Part shown: piece after piece, positions 16,991-24,990 of the stretch
Layout: each line of letters starts with the position of its first letter
Position numbering within the stretch: position 1 is the first letter of the stretch
Source: Thraustochytrium sp. TN22
Taxonomy: Eukaryota; Sar; Bigyra; Thraustochytrida; Thraustochytriidae
DNA: 40,115 nucleotides
Direction of reading: 5' to 3'
Assembly: GCA_013306675.1 (NCBI GenBank)
Contig: JABLUY010000294.1
Span: 1-40,115, forward strand
The notes under the pieces: generated by a model
What the model was told of the DNA's origin: nothing
What the model saw: the letters and a program-made list of their open reading frames with translations, nothing else
The model's database searches: none
Translations under genes and position numbers: made by a program

Positions 16991-17519
16991 CCTCCTCGCG
17001 CAGCTCTGTGTGGTGTGGCTCGTCAGCTGACTTCAAAGTTGACGCGTCAAGCAAGAAGGCCACAAGACCTCACGTACCTCGCAGGCTCTCCTCGAGCGGC
17101 TCAATAAAGTCCTCAAACTGGATACACTGGAGGCCCTGGAAAACGTCGCGCGCCGAGATGGTCTGGCGGCCATCCTTGCGGCAGAGCAAATTAGACCTGC
17201 GAGCAAGCAAGCGAGCGAGCAAGCATGCAAGCAAGCAAGCAAGCGAGCGAGCGAGCGAGCAAGCAATCGAGAGAAGCGTCAGTCGACCGTCCGAGTAGAG
17301 CGCACGCAACCTCCCCGCAACGCACGAGTTCGTCAGGTACAGCACGAAGATGCCGCCGGCCTTGGCGAATGCCTGCTTGGCCTCCTTGGACACGGTGACC
17401 CCGTCCGGCAGCTTGCGCTTGAGGATGCGCGCCACGCTGGCCTGCGGCAGCTCGAACTCCTTCTCCACCGTGGCGCCGCCCGCGCCGGCGCCGGCCGGCG
17501 CCGCCCCCGCCGCCGCCAT
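16899..17519 (-). CDS. POLE3: DNA polymerase epsilon / CHRAC histone-fold subunit (POLE3/DPB4), three exons
   Basis: A histone-fold protein of the H2B/NF-YB type that pairs with a POLE4/CHRAC15-like partner in polymerase epsilon and chromatin remodelling. Exons: 17519-17326, 17196-17078, 17005-16899, giving 139 aa. The fold shows as LPQASVARILKRKLPDGVTVSKEA, FVLYLTNS, then after splicing SNLLCRKDGRQTISARDV and IQFEDFIEPLEESLRE, matching the family alignment without gaps. Intron 1 (17197-17325, 129 bp, donor GTGCGT, acceptor CGCAG) is a multiple of three and free of stops, so an unspliced frame reads through. Intron 2 (17006-17077, 72 bp, donor GTACGT, acceptor CACAG) joins exon 3, a charged KKAK/Gln-rich tail ending at the TGA at 16899-16901. 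Exon 3 lies in unit 3 of the tandem repeat. The splice sites are my prediction. Confidence 0.85.
17197..17325 (-). other. POLE3 intron 1, in-frame and built on a GCTN microsatellite
   Basis: 129 bp, GT-AG, on the minus strand. Its 3' two-thirds is a GCTT/GCTC tetranucleotide run that also supplies the pyrimidine-rich tract before the acceptor. It has no stop codon in the coding frame, so retention would insert 43 residues (a Leu/Ala/Cys/Arg-rich run) into the histone fold rather than truncate it. Confidence 0.75.
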
Positions 17520-18432
17520 CGCGCGCGCCGTCGTTAGGTTGTCTGATTCTGATTCACGGAGTCATCCCGCTGCGCCGCCCGCCGCGGCGAGGGCCCCGCC
17601 GTGTCTACGTCCGTGTGCACGGCCGGCGCGGGGTCCGTTGCGGGTTCCGCCCGGTTCCGCGGTGCCGCGGAGCAGAGCGAAGGGCAGAACCGAGCAGGAC
17701 TGGCGCAAGTTGAAGCTCGGGCGCTCAATCAAAGCGCAGGAGGCCTGCTGCCAGTGGCAGAAGACGCGGGAGGCAAGGCACTGCGCAGTGCACAGCGCAT
17801 GCACGAGTCGGAGCCGGCTCGAGCAGCGGCCGGCCGGAGCAGGAAGGCTCGGCGGCGACGGAGGACCGAGCAGCGGCGCGGCGCTGCAGGGCAGGTCAAG
17901 GTGCGTGAAGCTCGGCGGCGCGGCAGAAGCGCAGCCTCGCCGGCCTCGCCGCGCGCGGGGCTGCGGTCGCGGCGAGAGCGCGGGGCAGGCGGGCGGGCGG
18001 TGAGGGGCGTTGGCAAGGCCGCGAGCGGTCCAGAAGGGAGCGGGAGTGAGCGGGTGAGTGAGTGAGTGAGTTCTTCGTGCGGCGGCGCGGCAGACCGGGC
18101 GAAGAGGACGTACGAGGCGGCGGCGGCGGCGGCGGCAGAGAGGAAACAAACGCTGGCTGAGGCAGAGCGCCGGCGGCAAGTCTAGAGTCCACCTCGCTAC
18201 CTCGACGCGCGCGGGGCGTCCCAGAAAGCTAGCTTCGGCGCAGCTGGCTTCCGCGCACAGTCACAGGTTGCAGCACAGTTAAGAGGTCGTGCTGGAGCTC
18301 CAGCTCGTGTGGCTCGGCGCAAGGTGACCTCGTGAAAAGCAGAGCACAGCAGAGCAACGAGCAAAGCCAAAGCAAAGCAGAAGCAAAGCCAAAGCAAACC
18401 CCGTTTCCCTCGGTCGGTGTGCCTGTCTGACG
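17520..18432. promoter_or_regulatory. Divergent intergenic region between POLE3 and the PI4K-like gene
   Basis: 913 bp. GC-rich, with a (GTGA)n run at about 18054-18070, a (GGC)n run near 18118-18135, and an AAAGC/AAAGCC-rich stretch (about 18359-18400) just before the kinase start, probably in its 5' UTR. No convincing coding sequence. The promoter role is inferred from orientation. Confidence 0.45.
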
Positions 18433-19093
18433 ATGGCTGCCGCGCCCGCGACCGTGGAGGCCGCGGCGGTGGCGGCAGCGACCGAGGCGCCCGAGGCCGA
18501 GGCCGAGGCCGCCGCTGTCAAGCACGCGACGCTGTCAGCGGCAGGCCACCGCAAGACGCTCTCGCGCGCGCAGGCCAGCAAGGCCGCTGCGAGGAAAGCC
18601 TCGCGGCTCGCGCGCGCAGGCTCCGACAGCAGGCTCACCACCGTGCGACAGCGTGAGACGGGCGGCGCCTCGCCGCTCTCGGCCCGCGCCGCGCATCGCC
18701 TCGGTCCCGCAAGCAGCCGTCCTGGCGCCGGCGCTGGCGAGCATCTTGCGCGGGATGTCCTGCCACAGTCGCTCGCCGCTGCAGGCGCTTCGCGCCGGCC
18801 GCCGGCGCTCCTGAAAAAGGCCGCCTCGCGCGCCCTGCTCCGGCCTTCCGTCGTCGCGCTCCCCTCGACGCCCGAGGACGAGGAGGTCTTGACGGCGACC
18901 TGCGACGAGGAGGTGTCCGAGGCCTTTGCACAGGCCGTGGGCAGCGCCGTCTTGGGCGGCGCCGAGACAGACGGCGAGACAACGGCACGCCAGGCGGAGC
19001 CCAAGGTCGACCAACAGGACCCTCCGCCCGCGCCGGAGCAAGGCCTCACCAAGCCGCGTGGCGACAGCAACGGCAGCAGCGGCATCAGCACCA

Positions 19094-19124
<31 letters not shown>

Positions 19125-21210
19125 GTACATGGACTTGGACGTGGCGGACCGCGGGCGCTTTTTGTTTCGCGAGATGATGGGGTCGCCCGTGAGTGGTGGC
19201 ACGCCAGAGCCCACGACGGCGACCTCAAACACGTCCGACACCTGGCGAAACGGCGCGCGCCGCCTCACGGCGACACCCTCGATGCTCATGCTCTCGGAGG
19301 CCGCCGAGGCGCTCTCGGAATCGCCCTCCGCCATGGCGCCCATGGATGTGCACAGCACCGGCGGCGTGTATCAGCTGCGGCGCACGCGGCGACGCAACAA
19401 CCACGCGGCGGAAGGCGGCAACGGCAGCAACCTTGGCCATGGCGGCAATGGTGGCAACGGGGCCGCGGCGATGGGAGGCGAGGACCCTCACCAGCGCTCC
19501 ACGTCCTCGCTGCACTCCAGCACCAACATCTTGCGGCGCCAGGCCGCCTTTGGCGCCGCACACGCAAACGGCTCCTCCTCCTCGTCGTCGTCGTCGTCGT
19601 CGTCGTCGTCTTCAACGGCGTCTGGCGAGGAAGAGGCCAAGGGCTCGCCGGCGGGCAGCAAGAGTAAGCAGCGGCCGCGCTTCAACAAGGGCCGGCTGCT
19701 GGAGCTGAGCAAGAGCTTGCTGTCCAAGTCGAGCTCGCCTGGGTCGGCCTCGGCCAAGGGCGAACCAGATCAGGAGCTGGAGGCGGAGTCCAAGAACGCG
19801 AGCCCACGGCGGACCGGAAGCGGCGCATCCGACTCCGGCAGCCGCAAGTGGCGGCCGCCAGCCGTCAAAACCGGGCGCACGAGCCTGGCACAACTGCTGA
19901 ATGACATGGAAGCCGGGTCCGTGACGGCGTCGCCGGTCTCGTCCAACAAGCGCGACACGCTGCGGCGGTCCGCATCCCGGCAGGGCTCGATGCGAACCCT
20001 GCGACGCGGCAAGAACAATTCGCGCGTCGCCGTCTTCAAGCCGGAGGACGAGGAGACCGGCGCCGACAAGGCCACCGCCACCTTTGGCGAAGCGAATCCG
20101 GACCGCGGCGGCCTTGTCGTGGGCGGCGGCTCGAAGCGCGAGCGCGCCGCCTACCTGTTGGACTCGAACCTCGCGCGCTTCAGCGGCGTGCCGGAGACCG
20201 CGCTGGTCATGAGCAAGATGCTGCCGACCGCGCCGGTCGCCGACGGCGAGGCCGAGCCCCCGGCTGCGCCAGACGGCACCGAGGAGGTCGAGTCGCGGTC
20301 CAGTAGTCGCACATCCGACTCGACCGCCTCGGCGAAGCGCATCGCGGCGCGGCGCAAGCGCGGGTCCTTGCAGCGCTTTGTCGAGAACGAGGGCAGCGCC
20401 GAGGACCGCTTCGACCTTGTGCAGCGCGCCAAGCCGCAGCAGGTGCACAAGATCGGCATCCTTGACCTGCGCATCTTCAACACGGACCGCCACGGCGGCA
20501 ACATCTTGTGCGCGTCGCGGCCCCAGGCTGGCGACGTGCACCTGACGCCCATCGATCACGCGCTCTCGCTCCCGGACTGGCACTTCCTCTCCGAGGCCTA
20601 CTTCGACTGGCAGTACTGGGCCCAGGCGGAGGCGCCCTTTGACGAGGCGACGCGCGCCGTGGTGGCCTCCATCGACCTCGACAAGGATGCCGCCGTGCTG
20701 CGCGACCTCTGCTTCCCGGAGAGCTGCGTGGCCACCAATCAGATCGCCACGCGCGCGCTCAAGGCCGGCGTGCGCAACGGGCTCACGCTCAAGGATCTCG
20801 GCAACCTCTTCCAGCGCCCCTTTTGCGCCGGCCACAACCTGCACAACAAGTACTTCTCGCCGCTTGAGCACATGGTCATGCGCGCCTACGACAAGTACGA
20901 GCCGGCCGGCACTCATACACGCGCCACGCTTGACCTGCTCGAGCGCGGCGACCCCGCTGCCGACCTCGTGGCCGCGGTCGCCGCCGAGGCCAACAAGGAA
21001 CTCCATGAGGAAACCACTGGCGACGATGTAGAGGGCGAGGACGAAGACGAAGACCTCGACGAGGAGCACGACGATATTGACGTCAAGGAGCGCCGCGCCT
21101 TTGGCAACGTCCCGCCGCCCGAGGGCTTTTACGAGGCCTTGGAGGCTGTCTTCGAGGACTGCGTGTCCTCCGGCCAGTGGCGCGAGTGGCTCTCCCCGCT
21201 CAAGGTCTGA
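18433..21210 (+). CDS. Phosphatidylinositol 4-kinase type II / PI4K-gamma-like kinase with long disordered N-terminus
   Basis: A predicted 925-aa protein. The C-terminal ~400 residues show the PI3/PI4-kinase (type II, plant gamma-like) pattern: ATP-binding VAVFKPEDEE (Lys536), ERAAYLLD, FSGVPETALV, GSLQRFVENEGSAED, HKIGILDLRIFNTDRHGGNIL (catalytic DRHxGN at Asp685), LTPIDHALSLPDW (Asp708, metal-binding) and a FDWQYWAQA block. Family members make PI4P or, in some plant enzymes, phosphorylate proteins. The first ~530 residues are Ala/Ser-rich, low in complexity and contain (AGC)8 at 19099-19122 and a TCG-type Ser run at about 19578-19611, so they are probably disordered. An Asp/Glu cluster lies near residues 862-878. 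I see no ubiquitin-like domain of the plant type. The start ATG at 18433 is in a good context (GACGATGG). Confidence 0.87.
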
Positions 21211-21380
21211 TGGTGGGTCAGCGAGCTGCTGAGCAGCACGTGCACCGCGGGCTGACCTCTCTGATTCTCTTTTTATAGTAAACACACGGAAACGAACTGT
21301 ACGCATGATGATCTCGATGACTCAACAACAAAGAAAACAAAGCACACACGCCGTGCACAGCCACAGCACAGCATGGTTCA

Positions 21381-24260
21381 TCACTGAAGTAGGCACTTCT
21401 TGCTGCCGTCCTTGGTATGATGTTGGGTCGGCGGGCGTTGCTCGACGTGGTGGACATCGAGGGCAGCGTCATCTTCTTCCTCCGTGATTTGAATGTCGGG
21501 CTGAGACGGAGTGCTGTCGCGGATGGTCCTGGACGAGAGCGAAGCGGAGAGTCGCTTGGCGGCGGCGGCGACGGCGGACCTTGGGGCGGAGCTTCGGCGC
21601 TTCTCCTTTTGGACGGAGTCGATGAAGTCGTAGAGCGGGTCAAAGTGCTCGGAAGTGGGCTGCAAGTAGCTGCGTGGTTCAAGAAAGGTGACGACCATGT
21701 GCTTGCTGATGGGCACGCCGTTGGCGGTGAGAATCTTGATGGCGCCAAAATACTGGCTGCGCAGGTGGTCCGTGTCGGCGCGAAAGTACTCGAGGAAGAC
21801 ACGCTCCTGAAAGGAGATGAGGCGGTCGAGCGGGATGCGCTTGGGATCGAGCAGGCGCTCGAGGAGGTCCATGGGGGCCCACGGAATGGCGTGCTCGGCC
21901 GGAAGGCGCGAGATGACGCTCTTGTTGTCGATGGAGAGCTGCTGGAAGAGGTCGAGGCGCGGGTTGAACTCGAGCACAGCCTCGACGGCCTCGCGCGATT
22001 GCAGGTAGACGGCGTAGCCGATGAGGTAGGTGGCGAAGAAAGCGCGCACCTCGGCATTGACGAGCGCGACGGAGGCGGTGGGAGACTCCTCGATGGCGGC
22101 AAGAATACGCACCCGGTCGGCCTCGAAGGTGGCCTGCGCCTTGGAGACGTCAAAGGAGTTGAAGAGCACCGCGATGGAGGCTGGGTCGGAGGCCAGGCGC
22201 TTGCCGCCATCGCGCTCCTCGAGCCACGTGAAGCAGATCTGCACGTCGCAATGGAGGTTGAGGCCACTGAAGATCTCGTAGATGCACCAGATGCGCGAGA
22301 GCGGGGTGGGCGCGGTCCACGAGTCGACGGCGATGAGGAGCTTGGAGAAGGAGCCGACGCAGTAGCGGAAGACGTTGTCCCACCAGGAGGCGGCGTGCGC
22401 CGGCGCGGCGTGCTGGTCGACGGTGAGCAGGTCGAACCAGTAGTAGGCGTCGTAGTCGGCATTGGTGCCGAACTCGAGCATGGTGATGACCTTGCTGTAG
22501 GTGTAGACCCAGGAGTGCGAGACAAAGTGGGTGGCGATCGGGCTAGCGAGCGGCTTGTGCTTGCCCCAGGTGCGGCCGCGCGCCGAGTAGCCTCCAGCGA
22601 TAAAAGAAGGCGTCTTGTCGAAGTTGTGGCTCTGCGACAGGAGCGCCTGCGCCATGGAAGAGCTGGGCGGGCCAGCCGTGAGCGGCTTGACGATGCGACT
22701 GAGCATCTCAGCCGTTGTCAAACCGTGGTAGTAGTCAGGATGGTAGGTGAGCATGTAGATGGCGTCCAGACAGAGACCCTCCCAGGAGACGAGCTCCGTG
22801 GCACCGTCGCTGGCCTTGCGCGCCCGGAGGCGCTGGGCAAGGGCCTCCCAGGCAGGCGGGATCTCGGGCAGGTGCTCTGGCATCAGGCTCATGAAGCGCG
22901 AGGCGGGCTGCACCAGGAGCGTCTCGAGCGCACACACGAGTGCGGCTTCTGAGTCTCCCCTCAGCATGCCGTGCAGCTCGTCCGGCATGGTGATGAAGGC
23001 GTCCGGGAGCAGGCGGCCGTACCAGCGCGCGCGGTGCGGGTCGGTCTCCTGATGCAAGAGCTTGCGCACCGCATCAAAGTCGACCTCCGCGTCGGCGCCC
23101 TCGGCGCACTCGCAGCCCTCGGCCAGGGCACGCAGGCTGTAGTACACGAAAGCCTTGCCCTGCTTCGGGTTGGCGAGCTGCTCCAGCAGGAGGTCAATCC
23201 ACGGGCCGCGGTGCGCCTTGCCGGGCGACGCGCGCACCGCCCATGCCAGGGAGTGGAAGGCGTCCTGCAGCGACGGCAGCTCGTTGAAGTCGCCCGACGC
23301 CGGGTCGCGGCGCGCCTCGAACCAGGCGCGCACCACATCCACCAGCCCGGGCTCGTCGCTCGGCAGATCCGGGAAGGTGTCGAGGATGGCGAGAACGGCG
23401 TCGCGGCGCAGGTGTACGCGGTCCCACGAGTTCTCGCCGGCGGCCGGGTCCTCCTCCGGCCCCGCCATGAAGCAGGCGCGCGCCACGGCCTCGGTGCGGT
23501 CGCAGAGCGCGGCCGCCGGGTCCTCACCCTCCGGGTCGGCTGCCGCCGCCCCGGTCTGGCCACGAAACGCCCAGCCCGGCGTCAGCTCGCGCCACGCCGT
23601 GTCAAAGACGTGCGGATCCGTCATGAGAGCCTCCACCAGGGTCGCTGCGCACTCCTTGCGCTCCGCACGGGGCAGCAGAGGATACAGCCGCACTGCCTCC
23701 ACCCGCACGTCTCGGTTCACGTGCGTGAGCAGGCCGTTCATGTCAATGCTCGGCAGCGTGACCTTGTGCGCGGCGATCCACGTGTGGAGGAACTTGAGCA
23801 GGTACGAGGCCTCGTAGAACTTCAGCGGCGCCTCGGCCGGGTCCGAGGTCGCGGCGACCTTGTTCAGCAGCGAGGCGCCTTCCTCGAGCCAATCCGAGTT
23901 GAGGATCTCGGGCCAGCGCACGACGGCGTTGAGCATCCAGTGCAGATCCTCCTGCGTCTCCCAGGCCGCCTGCGCCGCCTCGCGCGCTGCCTCTGTCAAT
24001 ACGCTGCGCTCCTCGGGCGACCACCACGAGACCGCGTCCAGCAGCCTCGCGGACTCCAGCTTTCGCGCGTCGGTCGTGTCCTGCGCCTTGATGGCGTCCC
24101 TCTCCGCGTCATCCTTGGCCCGCGCCAGCGCCACGCGCGCCTGCAGCGCCGCCTCCACGGCCTCGAGCGCGCCCGCCGCGCGCCGCTCCGCTGGCGTCGC
24201 CATCGTCGCCGAGCCCGTCACGGCCTCCGAGAAGTCCGTCTGCCATTCTGTCGCGTCCAT
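21381..24260 (-). CDS. Large helical protein with TIR-like domain and C-terminal CaaX box
   Basis: A predicted 959-aa intronless protein. Residues 1 to about 560 are mostly helical, perhaps HEAT-like, and not recognised as a named domain. A TIR-like domain follows: FVSHSW (579-584) as the first strand, AYYWFDLLTVDQHA, a WWDNVFRYCVGSFSKLLIAVDSW segment, and WCIYEIF with Trp658-Cys659-x2-Glu662. WCxxE matches the glutamate motif of NAD-cleaving TIR domains. I recall related FxSHxW domains in other protist proteins. After a further helical region and a Ser-rich linker, the protein ends KKCLLQ. This is a good CaaX prenylation box after two lysines and suggests membrane anchoring. NADase activity and prenylation are inferences. 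It is the first member of the TIR-rich stretch, 730 bp from the next gene on the same strand. Confidence 0.72.
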   Translation of the reverse strand: MDATEWQTDFSEAVTGSATMATPAERRAAGALEAVEAALQARVALARAKDDAERDAIKAQDTTDARKLESARLLDAVSWWSPEERSVLTEAAREAAQAAWETQEDLHWMLNAVVRWPEILNSDWLEEGASLLNKVAATSDPAEAPLKFYEASYLLKFLHTWIAAHKVTLPSIDMNGLLTHVNRDVRVEAVRLYPLLPRAERKECAATLVEALMTDPHVFDTAWRELTPGWAFRGQTGAAAADPEGEDPAAALCDRTEAVARACFMAGPEEDPAAGENSWDRVHLRRDAVLAILDTFPDLPSDEPGLVDVVRAWFEARRDPASGDFNELPSLQDAFHSLAWAVRASPGKAHRGPWIDLLLEQLANPKQGKAFVYYSLRALAEGCECAEGADAEVDFDAVRKLLHQETDPHRARWYGRLLPDAFITMPDELHGMLRGDSEAALVCALETLLVQPASRFMSLMPEHLPEIPPAWEALAQRLRARKASDGATELVSWEGLCLDAIYMLTYHPDYYHGLTTAEMLSRIVKPLTAGPPSSSMAQALLSQSHNFDKTPSFIAGGYSARGRTWGKHKPLASPIATHFVSHSWVYTYSKVITMLEFGTNADYDAYYWFDLLTVDQHAAPAHAASWWDNVFRYCVGSFSKLLIAVDSWTAPTPLSRIWCIYEIFSGLNLHCDVQICFTWLEERDGGKRLASDPASIAVLFNSFDVSKAQATFEADRVRILAAIEESPTASVALVNAEVRAFFATYLIGYAVYLQSREAVEAVLEFNPRLDLFQQLSIDNKSVISRLPAEHAIPWAPMDLLERLLDPKRIPLDRLISFQERVFLEYFRADTDHLRSQYFGAIKILTANGVPISKHMVVTFLEPRSYLQPTSEHFDPLYDFIDSVQKEKRRSSAPRSAVAAAAKRLSASLSSRTIRDSTPSQPDIQITEEEDDAALDVHHVEQRPPTQHHTKDGSKKCLLQ

Positions 24261-24990
24261 CGCGCCCGCGCCGCGCCGCGCTGGCTCGCTCCCTCTCGCG
24301 CGCGCGTCCGCCGCCCCGCCTCGCCGCCGCCCCGCCGCGATCGAATCGTGTTTGCTTGCCTTACTTCGCTTGCCTGCCTGCTCGCGGGTGCACGTGCGAG
24401 CGAGCGCGGTGTGCGGGCGGCGCGCGTGCCGCGGTCGTGCCGCGTCAACTTCAAGCCAAGCCGAGGCGCGCTGCGCTGCAGCCAGCTCAGCTGGACACTG
24501 CAGAATGTACGGGGCGGCGCTGTGACGTCAATGTCAAAACCAGGACGAAGTTCCGACGAACCAAGGAGTCCTCAGGATGACCCGAGTCCCGACTCGGGGT
24601 CAGTGCTCGGCAACGAGAGCCCCCCAGATGAGGACGAGGACAACGCGCGACGATACAACGAACCGGAGGGCCTAGTTCCGCGCGCTGGTGCGCAGCGTGG
24701 CGGCGACTGGGAAATGTGGCACGACGGCTGCTTCGCCGTGGCACGGCGGCCGGCTGCTTCGCCCCTTTTTTTCTTCTTTTTTTTTTTTTGTTTGCACACG
24801 GCCGCGGCCGCGGCCGCTGCGGCGCAGAGAGCCTTCGTCGTCATCTTCGTGGTGAGGACGAGAGGTTTCATCACGGCGCCACCGCAACCTCTGACAAGAT
24901 CGTCTCCGCCAACTTGAGTCGATCAATGGTGATGATAATCATGCATGGTCAAATAATCTGGCGGCTCGGCTCTCGGCCACCTCGGCCACA
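24261..24990. other. Intergenic region between the TIR-like CaaX gene and the LRR-Roc-COR-TIR gene
   Basis: 730 bp. It should hold the promoter of the former and the 3' flank of the latter (both minus strand). It contains GCTT/GCCT runs (about 24350-24385), a perfect TGACGTCA palindrome (24523-24530), a long T-tract (about 24768-24790) and GGCCGC repeats (about 24801-24818). A plus-strand open frame starting at the ATG at 24531 (128 codons, acidic then low-complexity) is possible but unsupported. Confidence 0.45.

Noticed and set aside
17070-17519. POLE3 as a single uninterrupted 149-codon gene
   Set aside because: The read-through contains a Leu/Ala/Cys-rich stretch from a tetranucleotide repeat inside the histone fold, and it stops just after a perfect GTACGT donor. 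A three-exon model restores the family alignment and adds a charged tail.
24523-24530. Perfect TGACGTCA (CRE-like) palindrome
   Set aside because: A single 8-bp match is likely by chance in 40 kb of GC-rich DNA; noted in the intergenic entry but not called as a functional site.
22971-24917. 648-codon plus-strand open frame
   Set aside because: Mostly antisense to the TIR-like CaaX gene. Only its end, from the ATG at 24531, lies in free DNA, and that part is low-complexity and unsupported.
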